The notes under the pieces: generated by a model
Seen by the model: only the letters and a program-made list of their open reading frames with translations
Databases searched by the model: none
Told to the model about the DNA's origin: nothing
Source of the DNA: Bacillota bacterium
GTDB taxonomy: Bacteria; Bacillota; Clostridia; Clostridiales; Clostridiaceae
DNA: 12,720 bases
Reading direction: 5' to 3'
NCBI GenBank assembly: GCA_030706065.1
Contig: JAUZPH010000055.1
Location: 1-12,720, forward strand
Position numbers and translations under genes: made by a program
Shown: piece after piece, positions 6,053-12,689 of the stretch
Layout: each line of letters opens with the position of its first letter
How positions within the stretch are numbered: the stretch's first letter is position 1

Positions 6053-7819
6053 ATGCAGATAAGGGGCGTTCGGATGGGACCATCGGATATATTTGAGAAG
6101 CATATAGCTGATACTATAAAAAAACTGATCAAAAAGCAAAACGAATTGAGAAAAAGCGAAGAGAGATACAGAATAGTAGCCGAAGCCACCAAGGACATTA
6201 TCTGGGAAGGGGATCTGATCAACAAGAAACGGTACTTTTCCGGAAAACTCAAGGAAATACTCGGATATGACCAGGAGGAACTGGAGGGCCTGGAAGACTG
6301 GTTTAACATTGTTCATCCTGAAGATGTGGCTTCTGTCAGGTCGGATATTAGGAGGCAGATTCGGGAAAAGATAGAGGTTGAAGCCTTTGAATATAGAGTC
6401 AGGGCCAAGGATGGAAGCTATAAATGGCTGTTCTCCAATACCAAGTGTGAATTTAATGATAAGGGTGAAGCAGTCTCAGCCTTTGGAGCTTTTACGGATA
6501 TAACGGAACTGAAGGAACAGCAGAAGAGGATTCACGATTTGGCCTATTATGATTCCGTAACCGGACTGCCCAACAGAGTTGTGTTGAAAGAAGTAGTAGA
6601 TGAGAAGATACAAAAGGGTAATATGTTTTCTATGATTTTTATGGACCTGGATAATTTTAAATTTGTAAATGACTCTTTTGGGCACCTGATGGGAGATAAG
6701 CTGCTGGTAGAGGTAGGGAAAAGATTGAGGGAAGTAGATAATGACAAGGTTATGTCCTTCAGGTTAGGTGGAGATGAGTTTATAATATTAGTGGGAAATA
6801 TAGAAGGTAAGGAAGAGGTAGAACTGCTTTCAAAGTATTTACACAAGGTTTTATCCAGCCCTTTCTTGGTAGACGGGCATATGTTCCATGTCAATCACAG
6901 CAGTGGTGTAGTCATTTACCCCGAAGACGGGGATGATTTCCAGGAGCTTTTAAAAAATGCAGATACCGCCATGTACAAATCCAAGGACTCCGGTAAAGGT
7001 ACTAATTCCTTTTACCATTCCAAGATGGGGAGGGAGGCGGTGGAGAAGGCCAGGATCGAAGGAGACTTGCATAAGGCAATAGAGAATAATGAATTCCAAT
7101 TATACTACCAGCCCATAGTTGATGTTACTTATGGAAGAATAAAGGGATGTGAGGCTTTAATCCGATGGAATCATCCTCACGACGGGATGATTCAGCCTGA
7201 TAAATTTATTCCTATAGCAGAAGAAAACGGAACTATTATAAACATAGGAAAATGGGTCTTTGAAACTGCCTGTCAGTATGCTAAAAAGATGCATGACAGT
7301 GGATATAGGGATTTTTATGTCTCTGTCAATATTTCTCCACATCAGCTGCTTCAAAAGGAGTTTACAGATTTTATACTCAGTACTATAAAGAGGGTGGGCA
7401 TATCTTCTGAGCTGGTGGTGATAGAGATAACTGAATCCGTCCTGATAGAATCCATGGATCTGGCTATAAGGAAGCTGAAAAAGTTGAGAAATAACAATAT
7501 AAAAATAGCATTGGATGACTTTGGGTGCGGTTACTCCTCGCTTACATACTTGAGGACTCTGCCGATAAATATTGTTAAAGTGGACAGATCCTTCATTTCA
7601 GATATACAGTCCCTTGAGGACACAAGAAATATGACGAACATAATAATCCTGCTGGCCAGACAATTGGGTTTAAGTGTTACCGCTGAAGGCGTTGAAGATA
7701 TGTATCAGCTGGACTACCTGAAAAGGCATGGCTGCGATAAGTTTCAGGGCTATCTCAGGAGCAGGCCTGTGCCGGAAACAGAATTCCTTAATCTCATGAG
7801 CCTTCAGGCTGAGGCTTAG
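6053..7819 (+). CDS. PAS-GGDEF-EAL cyclic-di-GMP signalling protein
   Basis: This 588-residue protein should make and/or break c-di-GMP in response to a signal. A charged, probably coiled-coil N-terminus (about 12-40) leads to a PAS/PAC sensor (about 36-155, ending FGAFTDITELKEQ). A GGDEF domain (about 157-322) follows, with MDLDNFKFVND and an intact GGDEF at 239-243. The EAL domain (about 333-585) has E367-A-L, VNISP, EITES, DDFG (D488, D489), KVDRSF, EGVE and QGYL, so its metal and catalytic residues look complete. The inhibitory I-site position is NDKV (230-233), not RxxD, so classic product inhibition of the cyclase is unlikely. No transmembrane helix or signal peptide is seen; the sensor is cytosolic. 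ATG 6053 has AGGA seven bases upstream, but ATG 6074 with AAGGGG at 6061-6066 is equally good. Whether cyclase or phosphodiesterase dominates cannot be told from sequence. Confidence 0.92.
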   Translation: MQIRGVRMGPSDIFEKHIADTIKKLIKKQNELRKSEERYRIVAEATKDIIWEGDLINKKRYFSGKLKEILGYDQEELEGLEDWFNIVHPEDVASVRSDIRRQIREKIEVEAFEYRVRAKDGSYKWLFSNTKCEFNDKGEAVSAFGAFTDITELKEQQKRIHDLAYYDSVTGLPNRVVLKEVVDEKIQKGNMFSMIFMDLDNFKFVNDSFGHLMGDKLLVEVGKRLREVDNDKVMSFRLGGDEFIILVGNIEGKEEVELLSKYLHKVLSSPFLVDGHMFHVNHSSGVVIYPEDGDDFQELLKNADTAMYKSKDSGKGTNSFYHSKMGREAVEKARIEGDLHKAIENNEFQLYYQPIVDVTYGRIKGCEALIRWNHPHDGMIQPDKFIPIAEENGTIINIGKWVFETACQYAKKMHDSGYRDFYVSVNISPHQLLQKEFTDFILSTIKRVGISSELVVIEITESVLIESMDLAIRKLKKLRNNNIKIALDDFGCGYSSLTYLRTLPINIVKVDRSFISDIQSLEDTRNMTNIIILLARQLGLSVTAEGVEDMYQLDYLKRHGCDKFQGYLRSRPVPETEFLNLMSLQAEA

Positions 7820-8252
7820 GGGGGTACCAGCTTAAATATCAATAATAGTTTTTAAAAAAGTAATAGGCTGTCTAATGCATTGCATTGACAGCCCCAAAAG
7901 GTTAACCTGGATTTTTATCTCCTTCTCATTCATGTGCCCGACAGTTTAGTTCGGCCTGTCTTTTCAAAGCCATCAAAGGACTATGTCAAAGAATATTCAG
8001 AACCGCAGCATTGCACAGTGTAGGAAGGTTGCAAAACAACAAAATCACCTCAGTGTGCCAGGAAGATTCTCTGAGGAATCAATATTGGCTTTGTATCTCA
8101 TCAATCGGCAACAGTTGACGCTTTGTATAATTTCCATCCAAATTAACCTCCTGGAAATATTATATCAAAAAATACTGGCAAATGGAATATAATGGAAACA
8201 TATTTCTTATACTTTTTTGAAATATTTGAAAGGGTATGGCAAGGTACATGGA
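7820..8252. other. Gene-poor intergenic stretch with possible gene or mobile-element remnants
   Basis: Two convergent genes end on either side. Besides the hairpin at 7866-7893, the stretch has a small open frame on the plus strand (7983-8192) without a ribosome binding site, so I do not call it a gene. On the minus strand an extended -10 (TGATATAAT, 8167-8159) stands just before AGGAGG (8152-8147). A 30-codon frame (ATG 8137 to stop 8045) and a 20-codon TTG frame (8141) begin downstream of it. Neither has recognisable similarity. Good initiation signals without a maintained frame suggest decay of a former gene, but no transposase motif, target duplication or terminal repeat can be shown. Confidence 0.45.
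7866..7893. terminator. Strong hairpin downstream of the c-di-GMP gene
   Basis: GGCTGTC (7866-7872) pairs perfectly with GACAGCC (7887-7893), and inside it AATGC (7874-7878) pairs with GCATT (7882-7886) around a three-base loop, with a single bulged T. The hairpin is 46 bases after the stop codon of the plus-strand gene. No T-run follows on the plus strand; on the minus strand TTTTTT comes six bases after the stem (7860-7855 region). It may therefore terminate leftward transcription, or be an end of a degraded mobile element. Confidence 0.5.
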
Positions 8253-9206
8253 TTAAGATATTATAAGCTGCTTCATCAAGTCCTGGTCTATATTGCCTCC
8301 GGTGATAATGACAGCAACATTTTTACCTTTGAATAATTGCGGGTAGGATATTATTGCTGCCACTCCCACTGCTCCTGCAGGTTCTGCCACTACCTTTTCC
8401 TCCAGAAGCAGCATTGTTATTGCCTGTTTTATTTTTGACTCGTCAACTACCACAATTCTGTCTATACACTGTTCTGCCATTTTATAGGGAATCTCTGAAA
8501 CTCCTCCTACCAGAGCATCACATATACTTTCCTCAGAGGGATATTCCAGATAACATTTCTTGTCCGCCAGAGCTTTCACCATGGCGGGACAGGCAGCTGT
8601 CTGTACTCCTACTATTTTTATTTCAGGCTTAATATGCTTGGCGGCTACACTCACTCCTGTGATTATACCTCCGCCGCCTATTGGAACGACTATGATGTCA
8701 ATATCGGGGTTCTGTTCTAAAATCTCCAGAGCTATGGTGCCCTGTCCTGCAATGACCTCCACATCGGAGCTTGAATCGACAAATGTAAGGTTTTCCTTCT
8801 CGGTTACTTCCAGCGCTATTTTATGAGTATCATCATAATTTTTACCGGCTTGTACAACTTCCGCTCCGTAGTATTTGATTTTTTCAATCTTGGCCGAGGG
8901 TGCCGTTTCCGGCACAAAGACCTTGGATTTTTTGACCCCCAGCAAGTGAGAGGCAAAGCTTATTCCGGAAGCATGGTTACCGGAAGAGGAGGCTATTATT
9001 CCTCTTTCCTTTTCTTCCTCCGTAAGTGAAGTGATCTTGCTGAGAGCACCCCTTATTTTGAAGTTTTTCAACTTCTGCTGGCATTCCAGTTTCAAATAGA
9101 CATTCATTTCATCTTTACTTAGCTTCATGGAAAAATCCAAAGGTGTTACGGAAATATATTTTTCAATCCGTTCTTTTGCACTGATTATATCTTCAAAGGT
9201 TACCAT
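8253..9206 (-). CDS. Threonine/serine dehydratase-type PLP enzyme (catabolic, no ACT domain)
   Basis: The 317-residue protein is a fold-type II PLP enzyme. The Schiff-base lysine is K50 in NFKIRGA; SSSGNHA (73-79) binds the substrate carboxylate region, GGGG (177-180) the cofactor phosphate, and EPAGA and ITGGN (302-305 region) complete the pocket. The likely reaction is deamination of L-threonine to 2-oxobutyrate and ammonia, and of serine to pyruvate. It stops after the catalytic domain, without the C-terminal ACT-like domain through which isoleucine inhibits biosynthetic IlvA, so a degradative role is favoured. Serine racemase and other beta-eliminating dehydratases of the same family cannot be excluded. 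ATG 9206 follows GGAGG by six bases. The gene is divergent from an amino acid importer, and both carry the same 16-base operator-like sequence at nearly the same distance from their start codons. Confidence 0.85.
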   Translation of the reverse strand: MVTFEDIISAKERIEKYISVTPLDFSMKLSKDEMNVYLKLECQQKLKNFKIRGALSKITSLTEEEKERGIIASSSGNHASGISFASHLLGVKKSKVFVPETAPSAKIEKIKYYGAEVVQAGKNYDDTHKIALEVTEKENLTFVDSSSDVEVIAGQGTIALEILEQNPDIDIIVVPIGGGGIITGVSVAAKHIKPEIKIVGVQTAACPAMVKALADKKCYLEYPSEESICDALVGGVSEIPYKMAEQCIDRIVVVDESKIKQAITMLLLEEKVVAEPAGAVGVAAIISYPQLFKGKNVAVIITGGNIDQDLMKQLIIS

Positions 9207-9260
9207 CTTACTCCTCCGTGAATTTCAAATTTATTCTCACTGTACTTCTCACCTTTTAAA

Positions 9261-9276
9261 TGTATTTGTATACAAT
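9261..9276 (-). promoter_or_regulatory. GntR-type operator before the dehydratase gene
   Basis: Read toward the dehydratase the sequence is ATTGTATACAAATACA, containing the perfect palindrome TTGTATACAA (9266-9275). It is identical, in inverted orientation, to 9523-9538 before the importer. TTGTA/TACAA half-sites are typical of FCD-type GntR regulators, one of which is encoded at 12054. The site ends 54 bases before the start codon and overlaps a possible -10 box. Confidence 0.65.
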
Positions 9277-9299
9277 AATCTGAAAATATTTCTTGACAA
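9272..9299 (-). promoter_or_regulatory. Candidate promoter of the dehydratase gene
   Basis: On the minus strand TTGTCA (9299-9294) and TATTGT (9277-9272) are 16 bases apart, and the -10 lies within the operator. A second candidate is an extended -10, TG-T-TATAAT, at 9329-9321, which has no clear -35. With either, bound repressor at 9261-9276 would hinder transcription. Confidence 0.4.
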
Positions 9300-9473
9300 G
9301 AGTATGACTATGATTGCATAATTATAACATTTGTAATCCGACAATATAGTCTAATATACGATATGTAAAGACTATGCATATGTTCTGCGTTAATAAAGTT
9401 ATAATACAATTAAAATTCTGAAAAGACAAGTACATCTCGATTAAAAAATACGCATAATTATTTACGAAAAATG

Positions 9474-9502
9474 TTGAAATGAATAAATATTCAGTGTATA
9501 AT
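9474..9502 (+). promoter_or_regulatory. Sigma-A promoter of the amino acid importer operon
   Basis: TTGAAA (9474-9479) and a perfect TATAAT (9497-9502) are 17 bases apart. The predicted start near 9509 leaves a leader of about 83 bases. The operator at 9523-9538 lies about 14-29 bases downstream of that start, a position suited to repression. Confidence 0.7.
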
Positions 9503-9522
9503 TATCCGGTATAAGAGACTAG

Positions 9523-9538
9523 ATTGTATACAAATACA
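9523..9538 (+). promoter_or_regulatory. GntR-type operator before the importer operon
   Basis: ATTGTATACAAATACA is an exact reverse complement of 9261-9276 and has the same core palindrome TTGTATACAA (9524-9533) with the extra TACA half-site on the gene-proximal side. It ends 53 bases before the ATPase start codon, almost the same distance as on the dehydratase side. Confidence 0.65.
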
Positions 9539-9591
9539 AATACTATATGGTTTATGATCTCTCAGATAACTTTTGTAAAGGGAGGATTTTC

Positions 9592-10314
9592 ATGATCAAT
9601 GTAAAAAACCTTCAAAAAAAGTTTGGCCACCTTCATGTGTTAAAGGGAATTGACATGACAGTAAAAAAGGGCGAAGTTATTGTTGTTATAGGCCCATCGG
9701 GTTCAGGGAAGAGTACCTTTCTGCGCTGTCTGAACAGATTGGAAGACGTTGATGGTGGGGAAATTACTTTTAAAGGTAAATCCATATTCTCGGAATTTAA
9801 GAACATAAATGAATTAAGAGAAAACATAGGCATGGTATTTCAGCAGTTTAATCTGTTTCCGCATATGACAGTTATGAAGAATATCACACTTGCACCTTTG
9901 AAATTGAACAAGCTGAATCACGAAGAAGCCCATAAGAAAGCTTCTCAGTTGTTGGAACGTGTAGGTTTAAAGGACAAGGAAAATGCCTATCCGAATCAGT
10001 TGTCCGGAGGGCAGAAGCAAAGAATAGCCATAGCCAGAGCACTGGCCATGTCCCCGGAAGTAATGCTTTTTGATGAGCCAACCTCTGCGCTGGACCCTGA
10101 GATGGTGGGAGAGGTACTTCAAGTTATGAAGGAACTGGCGGAAGAGGGTATGACAATGGTAGTAGTAACCCATGAAATGGGTTTTGCCAAAGAGGTGGCC
10201 GACAGAGTCATATTTATGGACGATGGAAAGATTCTCGAAGAGGGGACGCCGGAGGAAATCTTCAATAATCCAAAAGAGGCAAGAACAAAGGAGTTCCTCA
10301 GCAGAGTAATATAA
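9592..10314 (+). CDS. Polar amino acid ABC importer, ATP-binding protein
   Basis: This 240-residue ATPase powers uptake through the permease encoded next, on the cytoplasmic face of the membrane. It has Walker A GPSGSGKST (34-42), the Q-loop at Q84 (VFQQFNLFPHMTV), the signature LSGGQ (137-141), Walker B VMLFDEPTSALDP (158-169 region) and the switch histidine H194 (VVTHEMGFA). FNLFPHMT and EMGFAKEVADRV are characteristic of the GlnQ/HisP polar amino acid group. The length is normal for that group. ATG 9592 is chosen since GGAGG at 9581-9585 is six bases upstream; an earlier in-frame ATG at 9547 lacks a site and lies just after the operator. It is the first gene of a three-gene unit; the family is clear but the amino acid is not. 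Confidence 0.95.
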   Translation: MINVKNLQKKFGHLHVLKGIDMTVKKGEVIVVIGPSGSGKSTFLRCLNRLEDVDGGEITFKGKSIFSEFKNINELRENIGMVFQQFNLFPHMTVMKNITLAPLKLNKLNHEEAHKKASQLLERVGLKDKENAYPNQLSGGQKQRIAIARALAMSPEVMLFDEPTSALDPEMVGEVLQVMKELAEEGMTMVVVTHEMGFAKEVADRVIFMDDGKILEEGTPEEIFNNPKEARTKEFLSRVI

Positions 10315-10373
10315 AGATTAACGTGTCTAAATTCAAGCAGAGATAACTGCAACTTAACAAGGAGGTGAGTAAA

Positions 10374-11048
10374 ATGGATATGGAGCTTATAACCAAGTAT
10401 TACAAATATTTTCTCATAGGCGCAGGAAATGCCGTGCTGCTGTCCATATTTACTGTTATCATAGGTGTAATTTTTGGTGTTTTGCTGGCACTCATGAGAT
10501 TGTCGAAAGTTAAAGTATTAAAGATAATTGCAACCAGCTATGTAGAATTTATTAGAGGAACCCCTCTTATGGTACAGCTGTTCCTAATATTCTATGGACT
10601 TCCACAGCTTGGGATCAACTTTCCGGATATAAATCTGCTCGGAATGGATTTCTCCAGATTTCTTTCCGGTATAGTAGCTTTATCCATAAATAGCTCTGCT
10701 TATGTATGCGAGATAATACGAAGCGGAATTCAGTCCATAGATAAGGGACAAACTGAGGCCTCGAGGTCATTGGGGCTTAACTATGCAAAGACAATGAGGT
10801 ATATAATTATCCCACAGGCCTTTAGAAATATACTTCCGGCACTGGGAAATGAATTTGTCACTGTTATAAAGGAGTCTTCCGTTATTTCGGTAATAGGGAT
10901 TCCGGAACTCATGTATAATGCGGATACGGTCAGGGGTATTACCTATGAACCCTTCCAGCCGCTCATTATTGCGGCAGTCTTATACTTTGTACTAACCTTC
11001 AGCATATCAAGAGGGCTGGCAAAGATAGAGAAAAAACTTGCGAATTAA
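10374..11048 (+). CDS. Polar amino acid ABC importer, permease protein
   Basis: The 224-residue integral membrane protein belongs to the HisM/GlnP permease group. A long N-terminal helix (about 14-41) is followed by the conserved EFIRGTPLMVQLFLIFYGLPQ (58-78 region), further helices and a final helix near 194-214. The cytoplasmic EAA loop (E128-A-S-R-S-L-G to about P147) contacts the ATPase. Only one permease gene is present, so the transporter presumably uses a homodimer. AAGGAGG (10359-10365) is eight bases before ATG 10374, which I prefer to GTG 10365 because the latter overlaps that site. The 59-base gap after the ATPase gene shows no promoter or terminator. Confidence 0.94.
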   Translation: MDMELITKYYKYFLIGAGNAVLLSIFTVIIGVIFGVLLALMRLSKVKVLKIIATSYVEFIRGTPLMVQLFLIFYGLPQLGINFPDINLLGMDFSRFLSGIVALSINSSAYVCEIIRSGIQSIDKGQTEASRSLGLNYAKTMRYIIIPQAFRNILPALGNEFVTVIKESSVISVIGIPELMYNADTVRGITYEPFQPLIIAAVLYFVLTFSISRGLAKIEKKLAN

Positions 11049-11074
11049 TAATTAATCGAACGGAGGAAAAAGTA

Positions 11075-11890
11075 ATGATAAAAATCGGAAAAATGATGAA
11101 AACTTTAGTTGCCTGTGGAATGGTGCTCAGCTTAGCACTAGGAATGGTTGGCTGTAAAAAAAGTGGACAAAGTGCTTTGGATAGGATAAAACAGTCGGGT
11201 AAGCTGGTACTTGGTACCTGCGCAGACTATCCGCCCTATGAGTTTCATAAAACAACAAACGGCAATGATGAGATTATTGGCTTTGATGTAGAGATTGCAA
11301 AGGCTATAGCAGATGAACTGGGTGTAAAGTTAGAGATAAAGGATATGAAATTTGACGGCCTTTTACCTGCGCTGAAGACAAATAATATTGATCTGATTGT
11401 TGCAGGGATGAACATAACCCCTGAAAGACAGAAACAGGTTGACTTTTCAAAGCTTTACTATACAGCAAAACAAGCAGTGGTTGTAAGAAAAGAGGACAAG
11501 GATAAGTTTGACAGTCTGGAAGCTTTAAGCGGCAAGAAGATAGGTGTCCAAAAGAGCTCAACTCAAGAAACTATTGCCAAAGATTCCATCAAGGATGCGC
11601 AGCTTACATCCCTCGGAAAGGTTACAGACTTGATGCTTGAAGTAAAAAACAAGAAAGTAGACGGTATATTGGTAGTAGATGAAGTTGCAAAAGCCTATGT
11701 AAATAAAAATGATGATTTGGCTATTGCAGGTGCAGTATTTAAGGATGCCGACGACAGCTCTGCCATTGCAGTGAACAAAGGTAACGGGGATCTCATCGAC
11801 GTTATCAACAAGGTTATAGATAAGCTGAATTCACAGAATAAAATAACAGACTGGGTAACTCAGTATAATGATGTTGCACAGCAGGATTAA
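11075..11890 (+). CDS. Amino acid ABC importer, solute-binding lipoprotein (family 3)
   Basis: The 271-residue protein captures the amino acid outside the cell and delivers it to the permease. It has a lysine-rich start, a hydrophobic stretch and a lipobox ending MVGC, so C27 should be lipid-modified and anchor the mature protein to the membrane. The family 3 fold is shown by LVLGTCADYPPYEF (44-57), GFDVEIAKAIADELG (69-83), FDGLLPAL and MNITPERQKQVDFS (112-125), where R118 is the expected ligand-carboxylate residue. In the second lobe D202 (VVDEVAKAY) fits the amino-group contact. The aromatic Y52-P-P-Y55-E-F lining is general for polar amino acids and does not settle specificity. GGAGG is eight bases before ATG 11075, 26 bases after the permease. 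A terminator-like hairpin follows. Confidence 0.95.
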   Translation: MIKIGKMMKTLVACGMVLSLALGMVGCKKSGQSALDRIKQSGKLVLGTCADYPPYEFHKTTNGNDEIIGFDVEIAKAIADELGVKLEIKDMKFDGLLPALKTNNIDLIVAGMNITPERQKQVDFSKLYYTAKQAVVVRKEDKDKFDSLEALSGKKIGVQKSSTQETIAKDSIKDAQLTSLGKVTDLMLEVKNKKVDGILVVDEVAKAYVNKNDDLAIAGAVFKDADDSSAIAVNKGNGDLIDVINKVIDKLNSQNKITDWVTQYNDVAQQD

Positions 11891-11918
11891 TAAAAACAGA
11901 ATGCATAACCAGTATGGA

Positions 11919-11943
11919 GGACTCTGCCTATCAGGCAGGGTCC
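11919..11943 (+). terminator. Terminator hairpin of the importer operon
   Basis: GGACTCTGCCT (11919-11929) pairs with AGGCAGGGTCC (11933-11943) through 11 base pairs, one of them G-U, around a three-base loop. The following DNA is T-rich but interrupted (ATATTTCAAGATTTTT), so termination may be incomplete. It separates the importer from the GntR gene. Confidence 0.7.
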
Positions 11944-11983
11944 CATATTTCAAGATTTTTCACTCTAAAAGGGTTGATTTTAG

Positions 11984-12012
11984 TTGAATTGAGTATTTGT
12001 ATAATGTATAAT
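11984..12012 (+). promoter_or_regulatory. Sigma-A promoter of the GntR regulator gene
   Basis: TTGAAT (11984-11989) and a perfect TATAAT (12007-12012) are 17 bases apart. The predicted start is near 12019, about 35 bases before the GntR start codon. The -10 hexamer lies entirely inside a large palindrome. Confidence 0.7.
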
Positions 12013-12020
12013 TATACAAA
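11996..12020. promoter_or_regulatory. Palindromic operator over the GntR promoter, probable autoregulation site
   Basis: TTTGTATAAT (11996-12005) and ATTATACAAA (12011-12020) are perfect ten-base inverted arms separated by five bases. Nested inside is a perfect 14-base palindrome, TGTATAATTATACA (12005-12018). The TTGTAT half-sites match those of the operators at 9261 and 9523, although their spacing differs. Covering the -10 box, it fits self-repression by the GntR product. Confidence 0.6.
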
Positions 12021-12053
12021 ACAGTGTAATAAAATCCAATGTGGAGGGTTGAT

Positions 12054-12689
12054 ATGGGGGCGTTACCGAAAATCGGAAGCAAGGTTTCTTTGGCTGAAAG
12101 AGCCTATGAAAGTATCAAGAATGCCATTCTTATGAATCACTTTAAACCGGGGGATATCTTATCGGAGGAGAAGCTGGCGGAAGAGCTGCTCATAAGCAGG
12201 ACTCCAGTAAGAAGTGCGCTCAAGGCACTGGCTTTTGACCACCTGGTGGTACTTAATCCTTCTAAGAATATTGTCGTATCGGATGTATCAAAAGAAGATA
12301 TTGAGGATATTACAGTTGCAAGAGTTCCTCTGGAAGCTGTGGCGGTTACGCTGGCGGCTGCCAAGGCGGACATGGATGGTTTGGATAATCTGAAGGAGAC
12401 TCTGATAGTTCAAAAAAAAGCAGTTGCCATGAAGGATTATGAATTATTCATAAAAATGGATTATGACTTTCATGTTTCCATAGCAAGGCTTTCAAACAAC
12501 AAGTGGCTCGATGAGATGGTTACAAGGGTAAATACCATTGTTCACAGATATCTGATACTTTCTGGCAGCATGAGGGATTATACCGCCGAGGCGTTGACCG
12601 AGCATGAGAAGATTCTCCGGGCCATTGGAAATTCAGATATACAAAAGGCGGAAGCTATGATGAGGCAGCATTTGAACAGAAGCCTGTAG
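12054..12689 (+). CDS. GntR-family transcriptional regulator, FCD (FadR C-terminal) type
   Basis: The 211-residue protein has an N-terminal winged helix-turn-helix (about 10-78: AYESIKNAIL, PGD, LSEEKLAEELLISRTPVRSALKAL) and a helical FCD ligand domain (about 82-210). The metal and effector residues of that domain are visible: R90 with E94, D136-x3-H140, H184 and H206. FCD regulators usually bind small carboxylates and release their operator on binding. GGAGGG at 12043-12048 is five bases before ATG 12054; an in-frame ATG at 12039 lies upstream of that site and is rejected. The gene has its own promoter inside a palindrome. Its place beside the importer, and the matching half-sites in the dehydratase/importer region, suggest it controls both. 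The effector could be the amino acid or its 2-oxo acid product, but this is only inference. Confidence 0.9.
   Translation: MGALPKIGSKVSLAERAYESIKNAILMNHFKPGDILSEEKLAEELLISRTPVRSALKALAFDHLVVLNPSKNIVVSDVSKEDIEDITVARVPLEAVAVTLAAAKADMDGLDNLKETLIVQKKAVAMKDYELFIKMDYDFHVSIARLSNNKWLDEMVTRVNTIVHRYLILSGSMRDYTAEALTEHEKILRAIGNSDIQKAEAMMRQHLNRSL

Noticed and set aside
7866..7893. Insertion sequence terminal repeat
   Set aside because: The GGCTGTC-type end is suggestive, but no partner end, target duplication or transposase could be found, so it is listed only as a hairpin.
7983..8192. 69-codon plus-strand frame
   Set aside because: No ribosome binding site, no motif, no promoter; composition fits intergenic DNA.
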